NCBI RefSeq assembly: GCF_051020985.1
Contig: NW_027475146.1
Coordinates: forward strand, 372,001 to 436,000
Origin: Nomia melanderi
Lineage: Eukaryota; Arthropoda; Insecta; Hymenoptera; Halictidae
Direction: 5' to 3'
DNA length: 64,000 nucleotides
Part shown: in pieces, positions 1-10,196 of the stretch
How positions within the stretch are numbered: position 1 is the stretch's first letter
How the letters are laid out: each line of letters starts with the position of its first letter
Program-made: the position numbers and the translations under genes
The notes under the pieces: generated by a model
What the model was told of the DNA's origin: nothing
The model's input: the letters and a program-made list of their open reading frames with translations, nothing else
The model's database searches: none

Positions 1-639
1 ATCTCGGGTGCTATTACAGATAGCGCAATAAACCATAGTGAATTAGCTGCAGGAGGCCCTGGCGCATGAATCTGTGCAGCGGAAACGACCTCGGACCACC
101 AGGGGCCGAGAAAACCACCGTCTCATGGGGCCGGACACTCAGGGTCAGTGGAAAATCCAATATATATCTGGTGATATCTCGGGTGCTATTACAGATAGCG
201 CAATAAATCAACGTGCATTGTCTGTAGGAGGGCCTGGCGCATGAATCTGGGCAGCGGGAACGACTTCGGACCACCAGGGGCCGAGAAAATCACAGTCTCA
301 TGGGGCCGGACACTCAGGGTCAGGGAAAAATCCAATATATATCTGGTGATATCTCCGGTGCTATTACAGATAGCGCAATAAATCAAAGTGCATTGTCTGT
401 AGGAGGCCCTGGCGCATGAATCTGGGCAGCGGGAACGACTTCGGAGCACCAGGGGCCGAGAAAACAACAGTCTCATTTGGCCGGACACTCAGGGTCAGGG
501 AAAAATCCAATATATATCTGGTGATATCTCGGGTGCTATTACAGATAGCGCAATAAATCAAAGTGCATTGTCTGTAGGAAGCCCTGGCGCATGAATCTGG
601 GCAGCGGGAACGACCTCGGACCACCAGGGGCAGAGAAAA

Positions 640-675
640 TTACAGGTATTCGGAATCCGTCACCCAAGGTCATGT
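640..675 (+). repeat. 36-bp cassette, B form (first of about 37)
   Basis: At monomer positions 115-150 the usual A cassette is replaced by an equal-length B cassette (starts TTACAG, contains ATTCGGAATCCGTCACCC, ends TCATGT). The two match at 18 of 36 positions, whereas the flanks of the same monomers match almost fully. Further B cassettes start near 1,165, 2,390, 3,440, 5,365, 6,415, 6,940, 7,820, 10,095, 13,415, 13,945, 14,815, 17,965, 23,145, 24,020, 32,010, 32,355, 32,705, 33,055, 33,930, 37,785, 38,130, 38,480, 38,830, 39,700, 42,155, 42,330, 44,785, 44,955, 47,930, 50,030, 53,155, 54,030, 55,380, 60,210, 61,955 and 62,305. The cassette is bounded on both sides by A-runs (GAGAAAA and AAAAATCC). 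Confidence 0.9.
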
Positions 676-849
676 AAAAATCCAGCATATATCTGGTGAT
701 ATCTCGGGTGCTATTACAGATCGCGCAATAAACCAAAGTGCATTGCCTGTAGGAGGCCCTGGCGCATGAATCTGCGCAGCGGGAACGACCTCGGAACACC
801 AGGGGCCAAGAATACCACCGTCTCATGGGGCCGAACACTCAGGGTCGGG

Positions 850-1824
850 GAAAAATCCAATATATATCTGGTGATATCTCGGGTGCTATTAGAGATAGCG
901 CAATAAACCAAAGTGAATTATCTGCAGGAGGCCCTGGCGCAAGCATCTGTTCAGCGGGAACGACCTCGGACCACCAGGGGCCGAGAAAACCACAGTCTCA
1001 TGGGGCCGGACGCTCAGGGTCAGGGAAAAATCCAGCATATATCTGGTGATATCTCGGGTGCTATTAGAGATAGCGCAATAAATCAAAGTGCATTGTCTGC
1101 AGGAAGCCCTGGCGCATGTTTCTGTGCAGCGGGAACTACCTCGGACCACCAGGGGCCGAGAAAATTACAGATATTCGGAATCCGTCACCCAAGGTCATGT
1201 AAAAATCCAGCATATATCTGGTGATAGCTCGGGTGCTATTACAGATCGCGCAATAAACCAAAGTGCATTGCCTGTAGGAGGCCCTGGCGCATGAATCTGT
1301 GAAGCGGGAACGACCTCGGACCACCAGGGGCCGAGAGAACCACCGTCTCATGGGGCCGGACACTCAGGGTCAGGGAAAAATCCAATATATATCTGGTGAT
1401 ATCTCGGGTGCTATTACAGATAGCGCAATAAATCAAAGTGCATTGTCTGTAGGAGGCCCTGGCGCATGAATCTGTGCAGCGGGAACGACCTCGGACCACC
1501 AGGGGCCGAGAAAACCGCAGTCTCATGGGGCCGGACACTCAGGGACAGGGGAAAATACAATATATATCTGGTTATATCTCGGGCGTTCTTACAGATAGCG
1601 CACAAAACCATAGTGATTTATCTGCAGGAGGCCCTGGCGCATGAATCTGTGAAGCGGGAACGACCTCGGACCACCAGGGGCCGAGAGAACCACCGTCTCA
1701 TGGGGCCGGACACTCAGAGTCAGGGAAAAATCCAATATATATCTGGTGATATCTCGGGTGCTATTACAGATAGCGCAATAAATCAAAGTGCATTGTCTGT
1801 ACGAGGCCCTGGCGCATGAATCTG
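850..1824. repeat. 7-mer duplication, copy 1 (period 1,225 bp)
   Basis: This stretch matches 2,075-3,050 at an offset of 1,225 bp (7 x 175), which becomes 1,226 after an extra base near 2,571. The shared order includes the rare GCAAGCATCTGTTCAGC monomer, a B-cassette monomer and a GCGTTCTTACAGATAGCGCACAAAACC monomer. Differences seen include GATAGCGC versus GATTTCGC and GGACCACC versus GGACCTCC. Confidence 0.9.
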
Positions 1825-2074
1825 GGCAGCGGGAAGGACTTCGGACCACCAGGGTCCGAGAAAACCACAGTCTCATGGGGCCGGACACTCAGGGTCAGGG
1901 AAAAATCCAATATATATCTGGTAATGTCTCGGGTGCTATCAGAGATAACGCAATAAACCAAAGTGAATTATCTGCAGGAGGCCCTGGCGCATGAATCTGT
2001 GCAGCGGGAACGACCTCGGACCACCAGGGGCCGAGAAAACCACCGTCTCATGGGGCCGGACACTCAGGGTCAGG

Positions 2075-3050
2075 GAAAAATCCAATATATATCTGGTGAT
2101 ATCTCGGGTGCTATTAGAGATAGCGCAATAAACCAAAGTGAATTATCTGCAGGAGGCCCTGGCGCAAGCATCTGTTCAGCGGGAACGACCTCGGACCACC
2201 AGGGGCCGAGAAAACCACAGTCTCATGGGGCCGGACGCTCAGGGTCAGGGAAAAATCCAGCATATATCTGGTGATATCTCGGGTGCTATTAGAGATTTCG
2301 CAATAAATCAAAGTGCATTGTCTGCAGGAAGCCCTGGCGCATGTTTCTGTGCAGCGGGAACTACCTCGGACCTCCAGGGGCCGAGAAAATTACAGATATT
2401 CGGAATCCGTCACCCAAGGTCATGTAAAAATCCAGCATATATCTGGTGATAGCTCGGGTGCTATTACAGATCGCGCAATAAACCAAAGTGCATTGCCTGT
2501 AGGAGGCCCTGGCGCATGAATCTGTGAAGCGGGAACGACCTCGGACCACCAGGGGCCGAGAGAACCACCGTCATCATGGGGCCGGACACTCAGGGTCAGG
2601 GAAAAATCCAATATATATCTGGTGATATCTCGGGTGCTATTACAGATAGCGCAATAAATCAAAGTGCATTGTCTGTAGGAGGCCCTGGCGCATGAATCTG
2701 TGCAGCGGGAACGACCTCGGACCACCAGGGGCCGAGAAAACCGCAGTCTCATGGGGCCGGACACTCAGGGACAGGGGAAAATACAATATATATCTGGTTA
2801 TATCTCGGGCGTTCTTACAGATAGCGCACAAAACCATAGTGATTTATCTGCAGGAGGCCCTGGCGCATGAATCTGTGAAGCGGGAACGACCTCGGACCAC
2901 CAGGGGCCGAGAGAACCACCGTCTCATGGGGCCGGACACTCAGGGTCAGGGAAAAATCCAATATATATCTGGTGATATCTCGGGTGCTATTACAGATAGC
3001 GCAATAAATGAAAGTGCATTGTCTGTAGGAGGCCCTGGCGCATGAATCTG
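2075..3050. repeat. 7-mer duplication, copy 2
   Basis: Second copy of the 1,225-bp-spaced block that starts near 850. It carries one extra base (CCGTCATCATGG for CCGTCTCATGG) near 2,571, which shifts the phase of all following monomers by one. Confidence 0.9.
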
Positions 3051-6000
3051 TGCAGCGGGAACGACCTCGGACCACCAGGGGCCGAGAAAACCACCGTCTC
3101 ATGGGGCCGGACACACAGGGTCAGGGAAGAATCCAATATATATCTGGTGAAATCTCGGGTGCTATTAGAGATAGCGCAATAAACCAAAGTGAATTATCTG
3201 CAGGAGGCCCTGGCGCAAGCATCTGTTCAGCGGGAACGACCTCGGACCACCAGGGGCCGAGAAAACCACAGTCTCATGGGGCCGGACACTCAGGGTCAGG
3301 GGAAAATCCAGCATATATCTGGTGATATCTCGGGTGCTATTAGAGATAGCGCAATAAATCAAAGTGCATTGTCTGTAGGAGGCCCTGGCGCATGAATCTG
3401 TGCAGCAGGAACGACCTCGGACCACCAGGGGCCGAAAAAATTACAGATATTCGGAATCCCTCACCCAAGGTCATGTAAAAATCCAGCATATATCTGGTGA
3501 TATCGCGGGTGCTATTGCAGATAGCGCAATAAACCAAAGTGCATTGTCTGTAGGAGGCCCTGGCGCATGACTCTGTGCAGCGGGAACGACCTCGGACCAC
3601 CAGGGGCCGAGAAAACCACCGTCTCATGGGGCCAGACACTCAGGGTCAGGGAAAAATTCAATATATATCCGGTGATATCTCCGGTGCTATTACAGATAGC
3701 GCAATAAATCAAAGTGCATTGTCTGTAGGAAGCCCTGGCGCATGAATCTGGGCAGCGGGAACGACTTCGGAGCACCAGGGGCCGAGAAAACCACAGTCTC
3801 ATTGGGCCGGACACTCAGGGTCAGGGAAAAATCCAATATATATCTGGTGATATCTCGGGTACTATTACAGATAGCGCAATAAATCAAAGTGCATTGTCTG
3901 TAGGAAGCCCTGGCGCATGAATCTGGGCAGCGGGAACGACCTCGGACCACCAGGGGCCGAGAAAATCACAGTCTCATGGGGCCGGACACTCAGGGTCAGG
4001 GAAAAATCCAATATATATCTGGTGATATCTCCGGTGCTATTACAGATAGCGCAATAAATCAAAGTGCATTGTCTGTATGAGGCCCTGGCGCATGAATCTG
4101 GGCAGCGGGAACGACCTCGGACCACCAGGCTCCGAGAAAACCACAGTCTCATTGGGCCGGACACTCAGGGTCAGGGGAAAATCCAATATATATCTGGTGA
4201 TATCTCGGGTGCTATTACAGATAGCGCAATACATCAAAGTGCATTGTCTGTAGGAGGACCTGGCGCATGAATCTGGCCAGCGTGAACGACCTCTGACCTC
4301 CAGGGGCCGAGAAAACCACCGTCTCATTGGGCCGGACACTCAGGGTCTGGGGAAAATCCAATATATATCTGGTGATATCTCGGGTGCTATTAGAGATAGC
4401 GCAATAAACCAAAGTGATTTGTCTGTAGGAAGCCCAGGCGCATGAATCTGGCCAGCGGGAACGACCTCGCACCACCAGGGGCCGAGAAAACCACCGTCTC
4501 ATTGGGCCGGACACTCAGGGTCTGGGGAAAATCCAATATATATCTGGTGATATCTCGGGTGCTATTAGAGATAGCGCAATAAACCAAAGTGAATTATCTG
4601 CAGGAGGCCCTGGCGCATGAATCTGTAAAGCGGGAACGACCTCGGACCACCAGGGGCCGAGAAAACCACAGTCTCATGGGGCCGGACACTCAGGGTCAGG
4701 GGAAAATCCAATATATATCTGGTGATATCTCGGGCGCTATTAGAGATAGCGCCATAAATCAAAGTGCATTGTCTGTAGGAGGACCTGGCGCATGAATCTG
4801 GCCAGCGGGAACGACCTCGGACCTCCAGGGGCCGAGAAAACCACCGTCTCATGGGGCCGGACACTCAGGGTCAGGGGAAAATCCAATATATATCTGGTGA
4901 TATCTCGGGTGCTATTACAGATAGCGCAATAAATCAAAGTGCATTATCTGCAGGAGGCCCTTGCGCAAGCATCTGTGCAGCGGGAACGACGTCGCACCAC
5001 CAGGGGCCGAGAAAACCACAGTCTCATGGGGCCGGACACTCAGGGTCAGGGAAAAATCCAGCATATATCTGGTAATATCTCTGGCGCTATTAGAGATAGC
5101 GCAATAAATCAAGGTGCATTGTCTGCAGGAAGCCCTGGCGCATGATTCTGTACAGCGGGAACTACCTCAGACCACCAGGGGCCGAGAAAATCACCGTCTC
5201 ATGGGGCCGGACTGTCAGGGTCATGGAAAAATCCAATATATATCTGGTGATATCTCGGGTGCTATTAGAGATAGCGCAATAAATCAAAGTGCATTGTCTG
5301 TAGGCGGCACTGGCGAATGAATCTGTGCACCAGGAACCACCTCGGACCACCAGGGGCCGAGAAAATTACAGATATTCGGAATCCGTCACCCAAGGTAATG
5401 TAAAAATCCAGCATATATCTGGTGATATCTCGGGTGCTGTTACAGATAGCGCAATAAACCAAAGTGCATTGTCTGTAGGAGGCCCTGGCGCATGGATCTG
5501 TGCAGCGGGAACGACCTCGGACCACCAAGGGCCGAGAAAACCACCGTCTCATGGGGCCGGACACTCAGGGTCAGGGGAAAATCCAATATATATCTGGTGA
5601 TATCTCCGGTGCTATTACAGATAGCGCAATAAATCAAAGTGCATTGTCTGTATGAGGCCCTGGCGCATGAATCTGGGCAGCGGGAACGACCTCGGACCAC
5701 CAGGCTCCGAGAAAACCACAGTCTCATTGGGCCGGACACTCAGGGTCAGGGAAAAATCCAATATATATCTGGTGATATCTCGGGTGCTATTACAGATAGC
5801 GCAATAAATCAAAGTGCATTGTCTGTAGGAAGCCCAGGCGCATGAATCTGGGCAGCGGGAACGACCTCGGACCACCAGGGGCCGAGAAAACCACAGTCTC
5901 ATGGTGCCGGACACTCAGGGTCAGGGGAAAATCCAATATATATCTGGTGATATCTCGGGCGCTATTAGAGATAGCGCCATAAATCAAAGTGCATTGTCTG

Positions 6001-6199
6001 TAGGCGGCACTGGCGAATGAATCTGTGCAGCAGGAACGACCTCGGACCACCAGGGGCCGACAAAACCACCGTCTCATGGGGCCGGACACTCAGGGTCAGG
6101 GGAAAATCCAATATATATCTGGTGATATCTCGGGTGCTATTAGAGATAGCGCAATAAACCAAAGTGAATTATCTGCAGGAGGCCCTGGCGCATGAATCT

Positions 6200-6725
6200 G
6201 TGCAGCGGGAACTACCTCGGACCACCAGGGGCCGAGAAAATCACCGTCTCATGGGGCCGGACTGTCAGGGTCAGGGAAAAATCCTATATATATCTGGTGA
6301 TATCTCGGGTGCTATTAGAGATAGCGCAATAAATCAAAGTGCATTGTCTGTAGGCGGCACTGGCGAATGAATCTGTGCAGCAGGAACGACCTCGGACCAC
6401 CAGGGGCCGAGAAAATTACAGATATTCGGAATCCGTCACCCAAAGTCATGTAAAAATCCAGCATATATCTGGTGATATCTCGGGTGCTATTACAGATATC
6501 GCAATAAACCAAAGTGCATTGTCTGTAGGAGGCCCTGGCGCAGGAATCTGTGCAGCGGGAACGACCTCGGACCACCAGGGTCCAAGAAAACCACAGTCTC
6601 ATGGGGCCGGATACTCAGGTTCAGGGAAAAATCCAATTTATATCTGGTGATATGTCGGGTGCTATTAGAGATAGCGCAAAAAAACGAAAGTGAATTGTCT
6701 GCAGGAGGCCCTGGCGCATGAATCT
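6200..6725. repeat. 3-mer tandem duplication, copy 1 (526 bp)
   Basis: Three monomers, one with a B cassette and one with a GATATGTCGGG junction and an expanded A-run (GCGCAAAAAAACG), are repeated immediately downstream with a period of 526 bp. The extra base comes from that A-run. The copies differ at scattered sites, e.g. ACTACC versus ACGACC and CCACC versus CCAGC. Confidence 0.85.
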
Positions 6726-7251
6726 GTGCAGCGGGAACGACCTCGGACCAGCAGGGGCCGAGAAAATCACCGTCTCATGGGGCCGGACTGTCAGGGTCAG
6801 GGAAAAATCCTATATATATCTGGTGATATCTCGGGTGCTATTAGAGATAGCGCAATAAATCAAAGTGCATTGTCTGTAGGCGGCACTGGCGAATGAATCT
6901 GTGCAGCAGGAACGACCTCGGACCACCAGGGGCCGAGAAAATTACAGATATTCGGAATCCGTCACCCAAAGTCATGTAAAAATCCAGCATATATCTGGTG
7001 ATATCTCGGGTGCTATTACAGATATCGCAATAAACCAAAGTGCATTGTCTGTAGGAGGCCCTGGCGCATGAATCTGTGCAGCGGGAACGACCTCGGACCA
7101 CCAGGGGCCAAGAAAACCACAGTCTCATGGGGCCGGATACTCAGGTTCAGGGAAAAATCCAATTTATATCTGGTGATATGTCGGGTGCTATTAGAGATAG
7201 CGCAAAAAAACCAAAGTGAATTGTCTGCAGGAGGCCGTGGCGCATGAATCT
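6726..7251. repeat. 3-mer tandem duplication, copy 2 (526 bp)
   Basis: Second copy of the 526-bp block. The A-run near 7,205 and the GATATGTCGGG junction recur at the same relative place as in the copy starting near 6,200. Confidence 0.85.
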
Positions 7252-8751
7252 GTGCAGCGGGAACGACCTCGGACCAGCAGGGGCCGAGACAACCACCGTC
7301 TCATGGGGCCAGACACTCAGGGTCAGGGAAAAATCCAATATATATCCGGTGATATCTCGGGTGCTATTAGAGATAGCGCAATAAACCAAAGTGCATTGTC
7401 TGTAGGAGGCCCTAGCGCATGAATCTGGGCAGCGGGGACGACTTCGGACCACCAGGGGCCGAGAAAACCACAGTCTCATGGGGCCGGACACTCAGGTTCA
7501 GGGAAAAATCCAATATATATCTGGTGATATCTCGGGCGCTATTAGAGATAGCGCAATAAATCAAGGTGCATTGTCTGCAGGAAGCCCTGGCGCATGCATC
7601 TGTGCAGCGGGTAACGACCTCGAACCACCAGGGGCCGAGAAAACCACCGTCTCATGGGGCCGGACTGTCAGGGTCACGGAAAAATCCAATATATATCTGG
7701 TGATATCTCGGGTGCTATTAGAGATAGCGCAATAAATCAAAGTGCATTGTCTGTAGGCGGCACTGGCGAATGAATCTGTGCAGCAGGAACGACCTCGGAC
7801 CACCAGGGGCCGAGAAAATTACAGGTATTCGGAATCCGTCACCCAAGGTCATGTAAAAATCCAGCATATATCTGGTGATATGTCGGGTGCTGTTACAGAT
7901 AGCGCAATAAACCAAAGTGCATTGTCTGTAGGAGACCCTGACGCATGAATCTGTGCAGCGGGAACGACCTCGGACCACCAGGGCCGAGAAAACCACCGTC
8001 TCATGGGGCCGGACTGTCAGGGTCAGGGAAAAATCCAATATATATCTGGTGATATCTCGGGTGCTTTTACAGATAGCGCAATAAATCAAAGTGCATTGTC
8101 CGTAGGAGGCCCTGGCGCATGAATCTGTGCAGCGGGAACGACCTCGTTCCACCAGGGGCCGAGAAAACCACCCGTCTCATGGGGCCGGACACTCAGGGTC
8201 AGGGGAAAATCCAATATATATCTGGTGATATCTCGGGTGCTATTAGAGATAGCGCTATAAACCAAAGTGAATTATCTGCAGGAGGCCCTGGCGCATGAAT
8301 CTGTGGTGCGGAAACGACCTCGGACCACCAGGGGCCGAGAAAACCACCGTCTCATGGGGCCGGACGCTCAGGATCAGGGAAAAATCCAATATATATCTGG
8401 TGATATCTCGGGTGCTATTACAGATAGCGCAATAAATCAAAGTGCATTGTCCGTAGGAGGCCCTGGCGCATGAATCTGTGCAACGGGAACGACCTCGGAC
8501 CACCAGGGGCCGAGAAAACCTCAGTCTCATGGGGCCGGACACGCAGGGTCAGGGAAAAATCCAATATATATCTGGTGATATCTCGGGTGCTATTAGAGAT
8601 AGCGCAATAAACCAAAGTGCTTTGTCTGCGGGAGGCCCTGGCGCATGAATCTGTGCAGCGGGAACGACCTCGGACCACCAGGCGCCGAGAAAATCACCGT
8701 CTCATGGGGCCGGACTGTCAGGGTCAGGAAAAAATCCAATATATATCTGTT

Positions 8752-8757
8752 GATATC
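8752..8757. other. Junction EcoRV site (GATATC), exemplar of one per monomer
   Basis: GATATC spans the boundary between adjacent monomers and is present in the large majority of units. EcoRV digestion should therefore cut the array to a 175-bp ladder. It is lost where the junction reads GTGCTTTC, GGTATCTC, GATATGTC or GTTATATC. Those losses mark monomer lineages. Confidence 0.9.
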
Positions 8758-8763
8758 TCGGGT

Positions 8764-8778
8764 GCTATTACAGATAGC
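8764..8778. other. Dyad 1: GCTAT-N5-ATAGC, exemplar of one per monomer
   Basis: A perfect 5-bp inverted repeat with a 5-base spacer (TACAG or TAGAG) sits at monomer positions 10-24. The spacer changes between lineages while the arms are mostly kept. One more base pair can form at several units if a G-T wobble is allowed. Short dyads are known to be common in centromeric satellites. Whether this one forms a hairpin or binds a protein is not shown by sequence. Confidence 0.7.
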
Positions 8779-8780
8779 GC

Positions 8781-8786
8781 AATAAA
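8781..8786 (+). promoter_or_regulatory. AATAAA hexamer, exemplar of one per monomer
   Basis: A canonical polyadenylation hexamer lies at monomer positions 27-32 on the plus strand, followed within about 10-25 bases by a GT-rich stretch (GTGCATTGTCTGT). It is present in nearly every unit. It is broken in a few, for example near 6,680 (A-run expansion) and 31,742. No use as a real processing signal can be inferred from sequence alone. Confidence 0.4.
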
Positions 8787-8843
8787 TCAAAGTGCATTGT
8801 CTGTAGGAGGCCCTGGCGCATGAATCTGTGCAGCGGGAACGAC

Positions 8844-8864
8844 CTCGGACCACCAGGGGCCGAG
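8844..8864. other. Dyad 2: CTCGG-N11-CCGAG, exemplar of one per monomer
   Basis: The 21-bp segment at monomer positions 90-110 begins CTCGG and ends CCGAG. These are perfect inverted arms of 5 bp, with two further inner C-G pairs after one mismatch. It lies just upstream of the variable cassette. Lineages that change an arm (CTGGG, CTCGC, GGCCAAG, GTCCGAG) lose one or more pairs, so the dyad is common but not invariant. Confidence 0.6.
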
Positions 8865-9139
8865 AAAACCACCGTCTCATGGGGCCGGACACTCAGGGTC
8901 AGGGAAAAATCCAATATATATCTGCTGATATCTCGGGTGCTATTACAGATAGCGCAATAAATCAAAGTGCATTGTCTGTAGGTGCCACTGGCGAATGAAT
9001 CTGTGCAGCAGGAACGACCTCGGACCACCAGGGTCCGAGAAAATCACCGTCTCATGGGTCTGGACACTCAGGGTCAGGGGAAAATCCAATATATATCTGG
9101 TGATATCTCGGGTGCTATTACAGATAGCGTAATAACTCA

Positions 9140-10196
9140 AAGTGCATTGTCTGTAGGTGGCACTGGCGAATGAATCTGTGCAGCGGGAACGACCTCGGAC
9201 CACCAGGGGCAGAGAAAACCACCGTCTCATGGGGCCGGACGCTCAGGGTCAGGGAAAAATCCAATATACATCTGGTGATATCTCGGGTGCTATTACAGAT
9301 AGCGCAATAAATCAAATTGCATTGTCTGTAGGTGCCACTGGCGAATGAATCTGTGCAGCAGGAACGACCTCGTACCACCAGGGGCCGAGAAAATCACCGT
9401 CTCATGGGTCTGGACACTCAGGGTCAGGGGAAAATCCAATATATATCTGGTGATAACTCGGGTGCTATTATAGATAGCGCAATAAATCAAAGTGCATTGT
9501 CTGTAGGTGCCACTGGCGAATGAATCTGTGCAGCAGGAACGACCTCGTACCACCAGGGGCCGAGAAAATCACCGTCTCATGGGTCCGGACACTCAGGGTC
9601 AGGGGAAAATCCAATATATATCTGGTGATATCTCGGGTGCTATTACAGATAGCGCAATAAATCAAAGTGCATTGTCTGTAGGTGCCACTGGCGAATGAAT
9701 CTGTGCAGCAGGAACGACCTCGGACCACCAGGGGCCGAGAAAATCACCGTCTCATGGGTCCGGACACTCAGGGTCAGGGGAAAATCCAATATATATCTGG
9801 TGATATCTCGGGTGCTATTACAGATAGCGCAATAAATCAAAGTGCATTGTCTGTAGGAGGCCCTGCCGCATGAATCTGGGCAGCGGGAACGACCTCGCAC
9901 CACCAGGGGCCGAGAAAACCACCGTCTCATAGGGCCGGACACTCAGGGTCAGGGGAAAATCCAATATATATCTGGTGATATCTCGGGTGCTATTACAGAT
10001 AGCGTAATAAATCAAAGTGCATTGTCTGTAGGTGGCCCTGGGGAATGAATCTGTGCAGCAGGAACGACCTCGGGCCACCAGGGGCCGAGAAAATTACAGA
10101 TATTCGGAAACCGTCACCCAAGGTCATGTAAAAATGCAGAATATATCTGGTGATATCTCGGGTGCTATTACAGATAGCGCAATAAACCAAAGTGCA
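9140..10196. repeat. Block repeated 3,323 bp downstream, copy 1
   Basis: Matches 12,463-13,519 monomer by monomer, including the rare ATACATCTGG, AAATTGCATT, GATAACTCGGG and TTATAGATAGC variants. The offset is 19 x 175 minus the 2-bp deletion that lies between the copies. Identity ends at about 10,196, where this copy continues into GCAGGAAGCCCTGGCGCACG and the other into GCGGGTGGCCC. Confidence 0.9.

Larger units (their letters stand above)
1..8165. repeat. Array domain 1: mixed A/B monomers
   Basis: About 47 monomers. Most carry the A cassette and eight carry B. Many units have GGGCAGCGGG after ATGAATCT, or begin the variable segment with GAATTATCTGCAGG. It holds a duplicated 7-mer (about 850-3,050) and a duplicated 3-mer (about 6,200-7,251). 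Two similar units containing GTATGAGGCCC and CAGGCTCCGAG lie 1,575 bp (nine monomers) apart, near 4,070 and 5,645. Single-base frame changes occur near 2,571 (one base gained) and 7,980 (one G lost). Confidence 0.9.
8755..8929 (+). repeat. Exemplar monomer, one base from my consensus
   Basis: This 175-bp unit matches the consensus I derived by eye except for one base near its end (CTGCTGAT for CTGGTGAT). Use it as the reference for monomer numbering (ATCTCGGG = 1). Positions 10-24 are a GCTAT/ATAGC dyad and 27-32 are AATAAA. Positions 38-80 are the first variable segment. Positions 90-110 are the CTCGG/CCGAG dyad, 111-114 an A-run and 115-150 the variable 36-bp cassette (A form here). Positions 151-155 are a second A-run, 157-167 are AT-rich (AATATATATC), and 173-175 plus 1-3 of the next unit form an EcoRV site. 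By hand count it has about 92 G+C of 175 and 9 CpG. Confidence 0.95.

Noticed and set aside
50..120. Pol III B-box-like core on the minus strand (AGGTCGATCCC in GGGATCGACCT units)
   Set aside because: It has several mismatches to GGTTCGANTCC, the common GGGAACGACCT form is worse, and no A box lies at a suitable distance. A tRNA-derived origin is not supported.
150..172. TATA box in the AATATATATC tract
   Set aside because: It is a general AT-rich element present in all units, with no coding sequence or other core promoter element around it.
640..690. Nuclear-receptor half-site AAGGTCA in B cassettes
   Set aside because: A 7-base match in one cassette form is expected by chance and has no paired half-site. 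Not used as a regulatory call.
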